From: Planctomycetaceae bacterium
GTDB taxonomy: Bacteria; Planctomycetota; Planctomycetia; Pirellulales; Pirellulaceae
Assembly: GCA_007127095.1 (NCBI GenBank)
Contig: SKZY01000148.1
Location: 1-45,982 of the forward strand
Direction of reading: 5' to 3'
Length of the DNA: 45,982 nucleotides
Shown here: piece after piece, positions 1 to 8,635 of the stretch
How positions within the stretch are numbered: position 1 is the stretch's first letter
How the letters are laid out: the number at the start of each line of letters is the position of its first letter
Notes under the pieces: model-generated
Told to the model about the DNA's origin: nothing
The model's input: the letters and a program-made list of their open reading frames with translations, nothing else
The model's database searches: none
Program-made: the position numbers and the translations under genes

Positions 1-286
1 ACGGACGTACGAAAAGCGAGTTGAGCCGAAAGGCGGGGGCGGGGCGAGAGGCAGGCATCAGGCAGACCGGAGGGGTTGAGGGCTGGAACCGTTGTTATAA
101 CCGGAGACGATTCGGCAGATGAACTCGGTCGCGTCTACCCCCGATTTCCCCGCTGTGATAACGTTTCAGGTCACCGCGAATCGGCACCGCCTGATCGGCC
201 TCTCCGCTGTCGTAGCATTCACCATTGGGCCGCCTGGGTGACGGCCGTCGTTCGCGCCCCGGATTTGTCCCCTTCCGCCGGATTGA
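1..286. other. Noncoding upstream region of hisS
   Basis: I see no convincing gene here. An open frame that begins near 76 runs through the start of hisS but has no recognisable protein and no ribosome binding site. The stretch holds a palindromic GTTATAAC around 94-101, containing a TATAAC that could be a -10 box, but the nearest TTGA-like -35 is only 14 nt away, too close for a normal promoter. Transcription of hisS probably starts somewhere here; the exact site cannot be told. Confidence 0.4.
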
Positions 287-1675
287 TTGACCTTGAACCG
301 CTCATTGATTACCCCCCGGACCTTGAAGGGATTTCGCGACTATTTGCCCGCGGCGATGATTCCTCGAGAACGCCTGATGCAAACCGCTCGGGAAACCTTC
401 CGGCGGTTCGGATTCGCGCCGATCGACACCCCGGCGCTGGAATACCTCGAAGTGCTTTCGGGAAAAGGGAGCGACGAGACCGATCGCCAGCTCTATCGGT
501 TCACCGACAACGGCGGCCGTGAAGTCGGGATGCGGTTCGACCTGACAGTCCCGTTGGCCCGTTTCGCCGCCCAGCATATCGGTAGCCTGCGGACGCCTTT
601 TAAACGCTATCACATCGCGCCGGTCTGGCGTGGCGAAAATACACAGGCGGGTCGCTACCGCGAGTTCGTGCAATGCGATTTCGATACGATCGGTACCGAG
701 TCGGTAATGGCCGATATCGAGATGGTGGTGGTGATCGATGCCCTGATGTCGGCGATCGGGATCGAACGGTTCAAGATCCGGATCAACAATCGCCAAGTCC
801 TCAGCGGCTTGCTGGAAGGATTGGGGCTGCAGGATCAGACGGTCGCCATACTCCGATCGCTCGACAAGTTGCCCAAGATCGGTCAGCAGGCTGCGGCCGA
901 AGAGATGATCGCCACGGCCGGGGTCACCGCCGATCAAGCCGATGCGGTGTTGCGGCTGGCGGAGTGTACCGGGACGCCGGCAGCCGTCTTGGCTGCGCTG
1001 AGCGATTTGACCGGCGATAACGCGACCGCCGCGGCCGGGATCGAACGGCTCAATCAGATCATCAGCGGTGCGATCGCCGGAGGCGCACGTGCCGAACGGC
1101 TGCAGATCGACGTTTCGATCGCCCGCGGACTCGATTACTACACCGGCGTGATCGTCGAAACGTTCCTTGATGACCTGCCGCAGATCGGCAGCGTCTGCAG
1201 CGGCGGACGTTACGACAACCTGGCCGAAATGTTTACCAAACAACATCTTCCCGGTATCGGTGCGTCGCTCGGACTCGACCGGCTGCTGACCGCGATGCAG
1301 CAGTTGGAATGGTTGCCCCAAGTCGCGACACCCGCGGCGGTGCTCGTGACCTGGTTCGACGCGTCGCGGCGCGACGATTATCTGATGCTGGCGGCCAACC
1401 TGCGGCGACTCGGCTTGGATGTCGAACTCTATCCCGAGCCAAAGAAACTCGGCGTCCAGTTGAAGTATGCCGATGAGCGTGGCTTTGAGGTCGCCGTCGT
1501 CGCAGGTGACCAGGAATGGCAAGCGGGAAAAGTCCAGGTTAAGGACCTGAAACGGAAAATCGCCATCACCACCGATTATCAGCATGACCGACCCGCCGAA
1601 TTGGCCGCGGTGATCTCGCGAATCCTCGGCGAAGCGGTTCAGCCCTCGATCGCCAGTGAGCCAGTGAGTTCTTAA
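287..1675 (+). CDS. hisS: Histidine--tRNA ligase (HisRS)
   Basis: Cytoplasmic class II aminoacyl-tRNA synthetase that joins histidine to tRNA-His using ATP. The catalytic core shows class II motif 2 around residues 107-133 (WRGEN, Arg115 contacting ATP). It also has the HisRS-specific RGLDYYTG around 280-287 and motif 3 GIGASLGLDRLL around 323-334. The C-terminal ~100 residues fit the anticodon-binding domain. The 462 aa length is slightly above the usual 420-440, with a short C-terminal tail. The first codon is TTG at 287; an in-frame TTG at 305 would start closer to the conserved TLKGFRDYLP, and neither has a clear Shine-Dalgarno sequence, so the start is uncertain. The next gene begins 3 nt after the stop, so the two are probably cotranscribed. 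Confidence 0.95.
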   Translation: MTLNRSLITPRTLKGFRDYLPAAMIPRERLMQTARETFRRFGFAPIDTPALEYLEVLSGKGSDETDRQLYRFTDNGGREVGMRFDLTVPLARFAAQHIGSLRTPFKRYHIAPVWRGENTQAGRYREFVQCDFDTIGTESVMADIEMVVVIDALMSAIGIERFKIRINNRQVLSGLLEGLGLQDQTVAILRSLDKLPKIGQQAAAEEMIATAGVTADQADAVLRLAECTGTPAAVLAALSDLTGDNATAAAGIERLNQIISGAIAGGARAERLQIDVSIARGLDYYTGVIVETFLDDLPQIGSVCSGGRYDNLAEMFTKQHLPGIGASLGLDRLLTAMQQLEWLPQVATPAAVLVTWFDASRRDDYLMLAANLRRLGLDVELYPEPKKLGVQLKYADERGFEVAVVAGDQEWQAGKVQVKDLKRKIAITTDYQHDRPAELAAVISRILGEAVQPSIASEPVSS

Positions 1676-1678
1676 ACT

Positions 1679-3199
1679 ATGGGCATGACCACTCCCAGCA
1701 CGTCGTCGTCCGCCGAGGCTGGCGGGTATGAATACGATCCGGCCGATGCCGTAACGCCGGCGGTCCGCCCCGAAGACCTGCGGTTGTTGATCGTCGACAA
1801 CGAAGCCGCTCACGCCCGGGCGATGACCGAAAGCCTCGAAAAGATCGGCTATCGCTGCGACGTCGCTACCCGTGGCCCCGATGCCGCGAAATGGATCGAA
1901 CGCGAAACCTACGACATCATCATCACCGATATGGTGATGAACGACGTCGATGGGATGCAGATTTTGGCGCTCGCGCGCCAGCGGCTGCCCGACTGCGAGG
2001 TCGTCCTGGTGACCGGGCATGCCAGCGTCCCGCTGGCGGTCGAGGCGATGCAAAAAGGGGCTTTCAATTTCCTCGAAAAGCCGATCACCCCGTCGCGGTT
2101 GCGGGCGATCGTCGAAAAGGCGTCCGAGGCCGTCGGTCTGCGGCGTACCAACACCGAACTGCGCCAACGACTCGACGAGCGTTTCGGCTTCGAAGGGATC
2201 ATCTATACCAGCGCCGCGATGCAGACCGTCATCGACCGCCTGCGGAGGATCGCGGCCACCGACGCGACGGTGCTGGTGACCGGCGAAAGTGGTACCGGCA
2301 AAGAAATGATCGCTCAGGCGATTCACCAGAACAGCCCCCGAAGGGCCAAGCGAATTGTTGCCCTCAATACCCGTGCCGTCAGCGAACATCTGGTCGAAAG
2401 CGAATTGTTCGGCCACGTCAAAGGGTCGTTCACCGATGCGGTCAGCGACCGGGTCGGGGCGTTCGAGTATGCCAACGGTGGCACGCTGTTTCTCGACGAA
2501 GTCGGCGATATGCCGATGAGCACGCAAATCAAGCTGCTGCGGGTGTTGGAAGAACACAAGATCACCCGCGTCGGTGAAAACAAACTGATCAAGGTCAACG
2601 TCCGACTGATCTCCGCCACCAACCGCCCACTGGAAAAGATGGTCGAGGACGGCTCTTTCCGAAACGACCTTTTCTTCCGGCTTAAAGTCGTCACCGTCGA
2701 ATTGCCACCGTTGCGTGAGCGCCGAGACGACGTGATCCCGCTGATGGATCATTTCCGCAAGATGTTCCTCCGACGATACGAAAAACCGGTCGCGCACTTC
2801 GCACCAGCCGTGACCAAGCAGTTTTTCGCCTATGATTGGCCGGGCAATATCCGGCAATTGAGGAATTTCGTCGAGACGATGGTCGTCCTCGATACCGACG
2901 GTGTCCTCGGTGAAGACGACCTGCCGCCGGAATTGATCGACGAGTCGATCGAGGCCGGCGATGGACGCTCACCGTTGGCGTTGCCAGCCGGTGTCACCGA
3001 ATCGGCACTGATCGGCCAACCGCTGTCGGCAATCGAAAAGTGGGCGATCGAGGAGACCCTCCGGTTAACCGGAGGAAACCGCGAAGAAGCCGCTAAGGTA
3101 CTCGGGATCGGCGCACGCACACTCTACCGACGTCTCGACCAGTACAAAAAGGATGACCCGGATTGGAACGAGGCCGCCTTTCAGGCCGCCGACCCCTGA
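1679..3199 (+). CDS. Sigma-54-dependent response regulator, NtrC family
   Basis: Cytoplasmic two-component regulator predicted to activate RNA polymerase with sigma-54. The receiver domain spans about 35-150, with phospho-acceptor Asp84 in TDMVM, Thr112 and Lys134; the second residue of the usual acidic pair is Asn41. The AAA+ domain (about 172-400) has Walker A GESGTGKE at 202-209 and Walker B TLFLDE at 269-274. A Fis-type helix-turn-helix lies at about 455-490 (GNREEAAKVLGIGARTLYRR). The loop that touches sigma-54, normally GAFTGA, reads GSFTDA at 249-254: the key Thr is kept, but Ala and Gly are changed. It starts 3 nt after hisS, with a second ATG two codons in. No partner histidine kinase is nearby, so the signal and target genes are unknown. 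Confidence 0.9.
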   Translation: MGMTTPSTSSSAEAGGYEYDPADAVTPAVRPEDLRLLIVDNEAAHARAMTESLEKIGYRCDVATRGPDAAKWIERETYDIIITDMVMNDVDGMQILALARQRLPDCEVVLVTGHASVPLAVEAMQKGAFNFLEKPITPSRLRAIVEKASEAVGLRRTNTELRQRLDERFGFEGIIYTSAAMQTVIDRLRRIAATDATVLVTGESGTGKEMIAQAIHQNSPRRAKRIVALNTRAVSEHLVESELFGHVKGSFTDAVSDRVGAFEYANGGTLFLDEVGDMPMSTQIKLLRVLEEHKITRVGENKLIKVNVRLISATNRPLEKMVEDGSFRNDLFFRLKVVTVELPPLRERRDDVIPLMDHFRKMFLRRYEKPVAHFAPAVTKQFFAYDWPGNIRQLRNFVETMVVLDTDGVLGEDDLPPELIDESIEAGDGRSPLALPAGVTESALIGQPLSAIEKWAIEETLRLTGGNREEAAKVLGIGARTLYRRLDQYKKDDPDWNEAAFQAADP

Positions 3200-3255
3200 A
3201 CACGTCTACAGTCGCAGCTGAGATAAGGTAGCGAAGCTCGATCCGCTCGGTCCCG

Positions 3256-3663
3256 CTAGTGACCGAGGATTTGGCGGTGACGTTCGGTCTCGGATTCGAG
3301 TTGTTTCGGCGTTTCATAGGGTAGGTAGGCCGTTCGCATTACGAACTGGTATCGCTGGCCGACTCGGTAATCGGGGATCAGGAATTGGAAGTCCCAAGCC
3401 GGATTGCCACGTCCGCCGCCACTGGGCGATTGGCTGAACCGGATTGCGTCCTGATGGCGAAAGATCTGAACCAAGGCCATTGAGTGACTGACGCCGAAAT
3501 ACCACGGCTGCGTGTAACGCGAGTTTGACATGCCGAAGACCAGCGTCAGCGGAAAGTCGTCGTCGTGCCGGAAGGCTCGGTCGTCCGTGATGCTCCGATG
3601 AGTCGCCAGTACTCCGTGACTGGGGGTGACTCCTCGTATCCAACTGGACGCCAAGGCAGCCAT
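3256..3663 (-). pseudogene. Fragment of a planctomycete protein of unknown function, probably 5'-truncated
   Basis: The frame reads as coding (GC-rich third positions) from just after the adk stop to a TAG at 3256. An ATG at 3661-3663, 8 nt after adk, would give 135 aa; a second ATG at 3529-3531 would give 91 aa. Neither has a strong ribosome binding site. The sequence contains TPSHGV, QPWYFGV, FSQSPSGGG, NPAWDFQFLIPDY and VGQRYQFVMR. From memory this resembles the C-terminal part of longer proteins found in planctomycetes. It has no signal peptide or N-terminal domain, so I read it as the tail of a gene cut off where it joins the ribosomal cluster. It could instead be a short, still-translated gene at the end of the adk operon. 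Its function is unknown. Confidence 0.5.
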
Positions 3664-3671
3664 GAAAACGT

Positions 3672-4256
3672 TTATCCAGGCTCCTGGTTCCGCAATCGCG
3701 TGTCGATCCGATCGCAAATCTCGTCAAACACCTCGTCAGCGGTTCGTTGCCCATCGATCTGCTCGATCAAACCCCGACCGGCATAATAGTCGAGCACAGG
3801 TGCGGTTTGGGTGCGGAAGACGTGCAATCGTCGCTGAATCGTCTCGGCCGTATCATCGTCGCGACCTTCGACCTCAGCCCGAGCCAGTAGACGCTCGACC
3901 AATTCCGCTTCTTTCACTTGCAGGTCGAGGACGATATCGACCTTTTGCCCCATTGCGGAGAGATGCTCATCGAGCAATTCCGACTGGATGACGGTCCGAG
4001 GGAAGCCGTCGAACAAACTGCCTCGACGGCAATCGTTTCGCTGCAATCGTTTGCGGACGATCCGCATCACCAGCGGATCGGGAGCAAGCTGGCCATTATC
4101 AATGTAGGCACCAACGACTCGCCCGACCGGCGTGTCGCGTGAGGCCTTTCTCAGCATCTCGCCGGTCGACAGATGCGGGATCGTGTAATGTGCCGACAAC
4201 CGGCGGCACTGAGTCCCTTTTCCGGCCCCCGGAGGTCCGATAAAGACGATTCTCAT
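3672..4256 (-). CDS. adk: Adenylate kinase, short-LID type
   Basis: Cytoplasmic enzyme that interconverts ATP + AMP and 2 ADP. The P-loop GPPGAGKGTQ lies at about 7-16. The AMP-binding segment is at about 28-60 (LSTGEMLR), DGFPRT is near 80, and the lid arginines follow (RDDDTAETIQRR). The lid is the short form without the four-cysteine zinc site, which gives 194 aa instead of about 215. The ATG at 4256 is preferred because GGTGG sits 5-6 nt upstream; a GTG at 4265 would add three residues. It follows secY after 63 nt, the classical position at the end of the spc operon. The genes normally next (map, infA, rpmJ, rpsM) are not here. Confidence 0.95.
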   Translation of the reverse strand: MRIVFIGPPGAGKGTQCRRLSAHYTIPHLSTGEMLRKASRDTPVGRVVGAYIDNGQLAPDPLVMRIVRKRLQRNDCRRGSLFDGFPRTVIQSELLDEHLSAMGQKVDIVLDLQVKEAELVERLLARAEVEGRDDDTAETIQRRLHVFRTQTAPVLDYYAGRGLIEQIDGQRTADEVFDEICDRIDTRLRNQEPG

Positions 4257-4319
4257 CGAAACCACCGATCAATTAACGAATCGCGACGACCGCCCAGCCA
4301 ACGCACTGGGCATCGCAGA

Positions 4320-5717
4320 TCACCCGCCGGAAGAATTGCTGCTCCCGCCACCCTCGAGCAGACCTCGGTAATTCCGCATCACCAAGTGAGCATCGATTTT
4401 TTGGATCAGATCGAATGCGACACTAACAGCGATCAACAACCCGGTTCCACCGTAGAAACCGGCGATCGAGAAGGGGACACCAAGCGATCCATAGACGATC
4501 GTCGGCACGATCGCCACGATCGACAAAAACGCGGCCCCGACATAGGTGATCCGGACCATTACCTTTTCGAGGTAGTCCGTCGTTCGCCGACCCGGTCGAT
4601 ATCCCGGTATGAACGTCCCACTCTCCTTCAGATTGTCCGACATTTCCTTCGGATTGAAAGTGATCGCCGTCCAAAAGTAGCAGAAGAAAAAGATCAGAGC
4701 GATGTACAGCAGATTGAACAGAAACGAGCCCTGATCGTTGAGCGTCGAACTGGCCAAGGTAAAAGTCTTAAAGAGCCCACTGCCGGTCGCAAAGTACTGA
4801 CCGAGGAACCCCAGCAACACTCCGGGGATCATCAACAAGCTGCTGGCGAAAATGATAGGCATCACGCCGGCCTGATTGATCCGCAGCGGTAAGTGCTGAC
4901 GGGTGCCGCCAAACATCTTACGACCCCGCGTGAACTTCGCACTTTGGGTCGGGATCTTCCGCTGGCCCATCGTAATGAATACGACCCCGAAGACCACACC
5001 GACGAACAGCACTACCAAAACGACGAGCGTTTCGACCCCAACCTGCCCGCGACTCAACCCGGTCAACTCGACTCGCATGTTGCGGACTAACTCATAGAGT
5101 GCCATCGGCATCTGAGCCAAAATCCCGGCCATGATCAGCAAACTGATCCCGTTGCCGATGCCGTACTCGTCGATCTGCTCGCCAAGCCACATCAGGAAGA
5201 CCGTTCCACAAGTCATCACCATCACGGCGACGATCTGCCAGCCCCAGAACAACGCGTCGCCGCTGGCATTGAGAAAGTTCGGATTGATGTTGCCATAACC
5301 GGTTTCCCCGCCAGCCATGATCATGAACTTCAAATACATCCAGCTCTGTACCAGACAGATCGCTACGGTCAGATAGCGGGTGTACTCGTTCAGCTTCTTA
5401 CGCCCGGCTTCACCTTCCTTTTTCAACTCCTCGAGCGGTTTATACACGCTGCCGAGTAGCTGAAAAATGATCGACGCAGAGATATACGGCATGATGCCGA
5501 GGCCGAAAATCGTCGCATTCCGCAGATCGCTGGCCGCGAACAGGCTGACCTTCTCAAAGAAATCGGCCGCCCCTCCCGAACCACGATCCATGCCCTGAGA
5601 CACCATCGGCAACGGGATGTGAAAACCGATCCGGTAAATCCCGAGCAACCCGAGCGTCAGCAACACTTTGCGACGCAGTTCGGGGATAGAGAAAATGACT
5701 CGAAGTTTCTCGAACAT
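4320..5717 (-). CDS. secY: Protein translocase channel subunit SecY
   Basis: Central channel of the Sec translocon in the cytoplasmic membrane; with SecE and SecG it moves unfolded proteins driven by SecA or inserts membrane proteins from the ribosome. At 465 aa it is of normal size with about ten membrane spans. Near the N-terminus are GLLGIYRIGFHIPLP and the TM2 region FGLGIMPYISASIIFQLL. The cytoplasmic loop carries QRKIPTQSAK, and near TM8-10 there are FNPKEMSDNLKESGTFIPGYRPG and YGGTGLLIAVSVAFD. It begins with ATG 78 nt after rplO, the conserved place in the spc operon, which couples translocon supply to ribosome synthesis. Confidence 0.97.
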   Translation of the reverse strand: MFEKLRVIFSIPELRRKVLLTLGLLGIYRIGFHIPLPMVSQGMDRGSGGAADFFEKVSLFAASDLRNATIFGLGIMPYISASIIFQLLGSVYKPLEELKKEGEAGRKKLNEYTRYLTVAICLVQSWMYLKFMIMAGGETGYGNINPNFLNASGDALFWGWQIVAVMVMTCGTVFLMWLGEQIDEYGIGNGISLLIMAGILAQMPMALYELVRNMRVELTGLSRGQVGVETLVVLVVLFVGVVFGVVFITMGQRKIPTQSAKFTRGRKMFGGTRQHLPLRINQAGVMPIIFASSLLMIPGVLLGFLGQYFATGSGLFKTFTLASSTLNDQGSFLFNLLYIALIFFFCYFWTAITFNPKEMSDNLKESGTFIPGYRPGRRTTDYLEKVMVRITYVGAAFLSIVAIVPTIVYGSLGVPFSIAGFYGGTGLLIAVSVAFDLIQKIDAHLVMRNYRGLLEGGGSSNSSGG

Positions 5718-5795
5718 AATTCCAACCAGGTGAGGATCCGTCAGGTTACCCGGAAGTCTACCGCAAACGATCGAGCCGGGGCGATAGCGTTCAAC

Positions 5796-6293
5796 CTACT
5801 GCTTGGCGGCTGCCAAAAAAGCGCCGCGCTCCGCGGGCGTCTTCTTCGCCGGCAATTTGATCACCGTCCCGCCGGCGGCCGTGATCTTCTCTTCGGCCGA
5901 CTTGCTGAATCGATGCGCGGTGACCGTCAACTTCTTCGTCAACGCACCATCACCGAGGATCTTCACTTCGTCGAAACTCCCCTTAGCGACATTCTTGGCC
6001 GACATCACCTCCAAGGTGACCTCGTCCCCGTCGTTGAAGGCATCGGCGAGTTGACCCACATTGACGGCGAAGACGACACTGGCGTAGCGATTGGTGAAGC
6101 CCCGCTTCGGGATTCGACGAACCATCGGCATCGCACCGCCCTGGAACGTCGGTTTGCGACTGTAGCCGCTACGGCTCTTGTGTCCCTTGTGCCCCCGACC
6201 CGACGTCTTGCCGGTTCCGGAGCCGACGCCGCGGCCGATCCGCTTGCGGTTCTTGAACTTGGTAATCCCGCGATGCACATCGTTGAGATTCAT
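5796..6293 (-). CDS. rplO: 50S ribosomal protein L15
   Basis: Large-subunit protein that binds 23S rRNA late in assembly. The N-terminus carries the typical Gly/Arg/Lys-rich extended arm ([25 protein letters not shown]), and the C-terminal half has the globular L15 fold. At 165 aa it is a little longer than E. coli L15 (144), with an Ala/Lys-rich tail. The ATG at 6293 has GGTGAG about 6 nt upstream, so it is preferred over a GTG two codons earlier at 6299. The 118 nt before it, back to rpsE, is where rpmD (L30) would normally sit; no L30 frame is present. Confidence 0.95.
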   Translation of the reverse strand: MNLNDVHRGITKFKNRKRIGRGVGSGTGKTSGRGHKGHKSRSGYSRKPTFQGGAMPMVRRIPKRGFTNRYASVVFAVNVGQLADAFNDGDEVTLEVMSAKNVAKGSFDEVKILGDGALTKKLTVTAHRFSKSAEEKITAAGGTVIKLPAKKTPAERGAFLAAAKQ

Positions 6294-6411
6294 TTTCACT
6301 CACCAACCTAAACCGAACTCTTCAGGAGCCGGATAATGGACTGTATCGACAAATAATCGGCCACCGACGGGCGGCCGGGATCGGTTCGCTCTCACCCGAA
6401 TCGGGCGACTA

Positions 6412-6954
6412 CTACTTCGCAGGACCCAACTCAACGCCCCGCAAGGCTTCGATCTGCTCGCGTGTACGAAGCTTCGACATCGCGTCGACCGTCGCCTTGA
6501 CCAGAGTGACCGGATTGTTCGTTCCGAAGCTCTTGGTCAAGATGTCATGGACCCCGCACGCTTCGCAGACGGCGCGAACGGCTTGGCCGGCGATGATACC
6601 GGTACCAGCACCCGCGGGTACCAGCACGACTCGAGCGGCGCCGAAATGACCCCAGATCTTGTGCGGGATCGTCCCTTCGACCAACGGCACGTCGACCATC
6701 GACCGTGACGCCTGTTTCTGGGCCTTGCTGACGCTAGGCGGAACTTCGTTCGCCTTGCCATAACCCCAACCGACTCGACCCTTGCCGTCGCCGACAACCA
6801 CCATCGCTGCAAAGCTGAACCTACGGCCACCCTTGACGACCGCGGCACACCGCTTGATCTTGACGACGCGATCGAGCAAGTCGCCCGGCAAGCCGTCCTC
6901 GTTCTTGTCTTTTCGGTCGCGAGATTTTCGACCCCGCTGTTGTCCGGAACTCAT
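6412..6954 (-). CDS. rpsE: 30S ribosomal protein S5
   Basis: Small-subunit protein near the mRNA entry site, involved in decoding fidelity. The S5 double-stranded-RNA-binding-like domain follows a charged N-terminal extension and starts with VVKIKRCAAVVKGGRRFSF. The C-terminal domain includes GTGIIAGQAVRAVCEACGV and SFGTNNPVTLVKATVDA. The length of 180 aa is slightly above E. coli (167) because of the N-terminal Lys/Arg/Asp-rich stretch. The ATG is preceded by AAGGTG at a good distance. It lies 23 nt after rplR. Confidence 0.96.
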   Translation of the reverse strand: MSSGQQRGRKSRDRKDKNEDGLPGDLLDRVVKIKRCAAVVKGGRRFSFAAMVVVGDGKGRVGWGYGKANEVPPSVSKAQKQASRSMVDVPLVEGTIPHKIWGHFGAARVVLVPAGAGTGIIAGQAVRAVCEACGVHDILTKSFGTNNPVTLVKATVDAMSKLRTREQIEALRGVELGPAK

Positions 6955-6977
6955 GAAAACACCTTCAGGGGATCGTT

Positions 6978-7346
6978 CTAAAATTGTAAACCGGCTTCGC
7001 GGGCGGCATCTGCGAACGCCTTGACACGACCGTGGTACTTAGCGTGGCCGCGATCGAGTCGAACCTTCGAAATCCCCGCTTGGCCCGCTTTCTCGGCCAG
7101 CAACTTGCCGATCGAAGCGGCCGCTTCCGAATTGCCTCCGACCTTCAAATCGTCGCGGACCGACTTGTCCCGCGTGGAGACGCTGACCAACGTCTTCCCG
7201 TTTTCATCGTCGATCACCTGACAGCCGAAATGCTTCAGACTGCGATGAATGCAGAGTCGGGGATTATCCGCCGTACCACGCAACTTATTCCGGACACGGT
7301 GACTACGACGTTGCCGTTGTCCGCTGATCCGCTTGTTCTTGTCCAT
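6978..7346 (-). CDS. rplR: 50S ribosomal protein L18
   Basis: 5S rRNA-binding protein of the central protuberance. Features seen are the basic N-terminus (RQRRSHRVRNKLRGTADNPRLCIHRS), the conserved core HFGCQVIDDENGKTLVSVST and the C-terminal VRLDRGHAKYHGRVKAFADAAREAGL. Its 122 aa matches the family. It starts with ATG, with AGGG 5-6 nt upstream, 34 nt after the rplF stop. Confidence 0.96.
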   Translation of the reverse strand: MDKNKRISGQRQRRSHRVRNKLRGTADNPRLCIHRSLKHFGCQVIDDENGKTLVSVSTRDKSVRDDLKVGGNSEAAASIGKLLAEKAGQAGISKVRLDRGHAKYHGRVKAFADAAREAGLQF

Positions 7347-7380
7347 GATGCCCTATCGCCACCGAAAAATCGAATCGATA

Positions 7381-7926
7381 CTACTTGGTTGCCGACTTAC
7401 CCGGCTTGATCTTGACTTGCTCACCCTGATACCGAACACCCTTGCCCTTGTACGGTTCGGGCTTACGCAGCGCACGTACCTCGGCAGCGAACTGTCCCAC
7501 ACGTTGCTTGTCGCAACCCTTGACCACGATGTGCGTCTGGTCGGGGCAGGTCACCTTCAGGTCGGCCGGGATCTTTTTCTGTAATTCGTTGGCGTAGCCG
7601 ACGCGCAATTGCAATGTCTCACCTTGGATCGCGGCCAAGTACCCGACGCCGATTACTTCAAGCTTCTTCTCGTAACCCTGGGTTACGCCGGTCACCATGT
7701 TGGCGACCAAGGCTCGGGTCAATCCGTGATACTGTCGCGATTCGCGGTCTTCGACATCGCCACTGACGACGACCTGATTGGTCGACTCGTCGACCGCGAC
7801 CGAAACCTCGGGACGGTGCTCATAGCACAAGGTTCCCTGGGGCCCTTCGACCTTGATCTGTCGCCCATCGATCGACACTTTCGCGCCGGCGGCGATGGGA
7901 ACTGGTTTCTTTCCGATTCGACTCAT
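7381..7926 (-). CDS. rplF: 50S ribosomal protein L6
   Basis: Large-subunit protein near the factor-binding site. Two tandem L6 domains are seen: the N-terminal one begins SRIGKKPVPIAAGAKVSIDG, and the C-terminal one ends with the highly conserved EPYKGKGVRYQGE. The chosen ATG at 7926 gives 181 aa, close to E. coli (177). The open frame extends 15 codons upstream to 7971, but that part does not match the family. About 100 nt separate it from rpsH. Confidence 0.96.
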   Translation of the reverse strand: MSRIGKKPVPIAAGAKVSIDGRQIKVEGPQGTLCYEHRPEVSVAVDESTNQVVVSGDVEDRESRQYHGLTRALVANMVTGVTQGYEKKLEVIGVGYLAAIQGETLQLRVGYANELQKKIPADLKVTCPDQTHIVVKGCDKQRVGQFAAEVRALRKPEPYKGKGVRYQGEQVKIKPGKSATK

Positions 7927-8028
7927 TGTCCAAGACTCACGGTTAACTGTATCAAATCTATCGGTCGACAAAACCGCTTGCGACGCTTCGAACTTGTTCT
8001 CTCGAAGCGTCGTGCCGTTCGACGATCG

Positions 8029-8421
8029 CTACGCGACCTCACAAAGCACTTCGCCACCGACTTTGTCACGACGCGCCTCGCGATCGCTGACAACGCCTTT
8101 ACTCGTGCTGATTATCCGAATGCCCAACCCACCCAAAACGGGCTTCATATCGCGACAGCCGGCGTACAATCGCCGTCCGGGCTTACTCACCCGCTTGATC
8201 GTCTGGATGACGCGTTCGCCGTTGGGACCGTACTTCAATTCGATGCGAATTTGCTGAGCCGGTTCCTGCTCAACTTCCTTCCAGTCCCAGATGAAACCCT
8301 CTCGCTTCAGTACGTCCGCGATTCCCTTCTTGACACCGCTGGATGGGATGTCTACGAAGGGGCGCTCAACGCGTACGGAATTGCGAATGCGGGTCAGCAT
8401 GTCGGCGATCGGATCGGTCAT
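8029..8421 (-). CDS. rpsH: 30S ribosomal protein S8
   Basis: Primary 16S rRNA-binding protein; in E. coli it is also the translational repressor of the spc operon. It begins MTDPIADMLTRIRNS, the standard N-terminus, and ends with the STSKGVVSDREARRDKVGGEVLCEV region that forms the rRNA-binding C-terminal domain. Two adjacent ATG codons occur at 8424 and 8421. GAGAGG lies 9-12 nt upstream, so either could be used; 8421 gives the usual start and 130 aa. It directly follows rpsN. Confidence 0.95.
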   Translation of the reverse strand: MTDPIADMLTRIRNSVRVERPFVDIPSSGVKKGIADVLKREGFIWDWKEVEQEPAQQIRIELKYGPNGERVIQTIKRVSKPGRRLYAGCRDMKPVLGGLGIRIISTSKGVVSDREARRDKVGGEVLCEVA

Positions 8422-8449
8422 CATAATCGGGTTTCCCTCTCGTCTCTCA

Positions 8450-8635
8450 TCACCAACTGGCCTTACGAACACCCGGAATCAGCCCAGCATTGGCCTGTTC
8501 CCGAAAACAAATTCGGCAGATGCCGAACTTACGATAAACCGCTCGCGGTCGACCGCAGTTCTTGCATCGATTCTCCTGGCGTGTCGAAAACTTCGGCTTT
8601 CGGTTAGCCTTGGCGATCTTTGATTTACTAGCCAC
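8450..8635 (-). CDS. rpsN: 30S ribosomal protein S14, zinc-binding type Z
   Basis: Small 61-residue S14 with an intact zinc ribbon: two CxxC pairs, CKNC and CRIC, 12 residues apart. This C+ short form is used in many bacteria; E. coli has the longer C- form. The start is inferred as GTG at 8635, followed by [15 protein letters not shown]. No suitable ATG matches the family start, and AGGTAG lies about 9 nt upstream. It binds 16S rRNA in the 30S head. It is preceded by an unusually long 199-nt gap after rplE. Confidence 0.93.
   Translation of the reverse strand: MASKSKIAKANRKPKFSTRQENRCKNCGRPRAVYRKFGICRICFREQANAGLIPGVRKASW

Noticed and set aside
302-2857. An 851-codon open frame on the minus strand opposite hisS and the regulator gene
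   Set aside because: Both plus-strand genes are certain. The antisense frame is the usual product of GC-rich codon bias, is rich in Asp/His/Arg/Gln, and has no recognisable domain.
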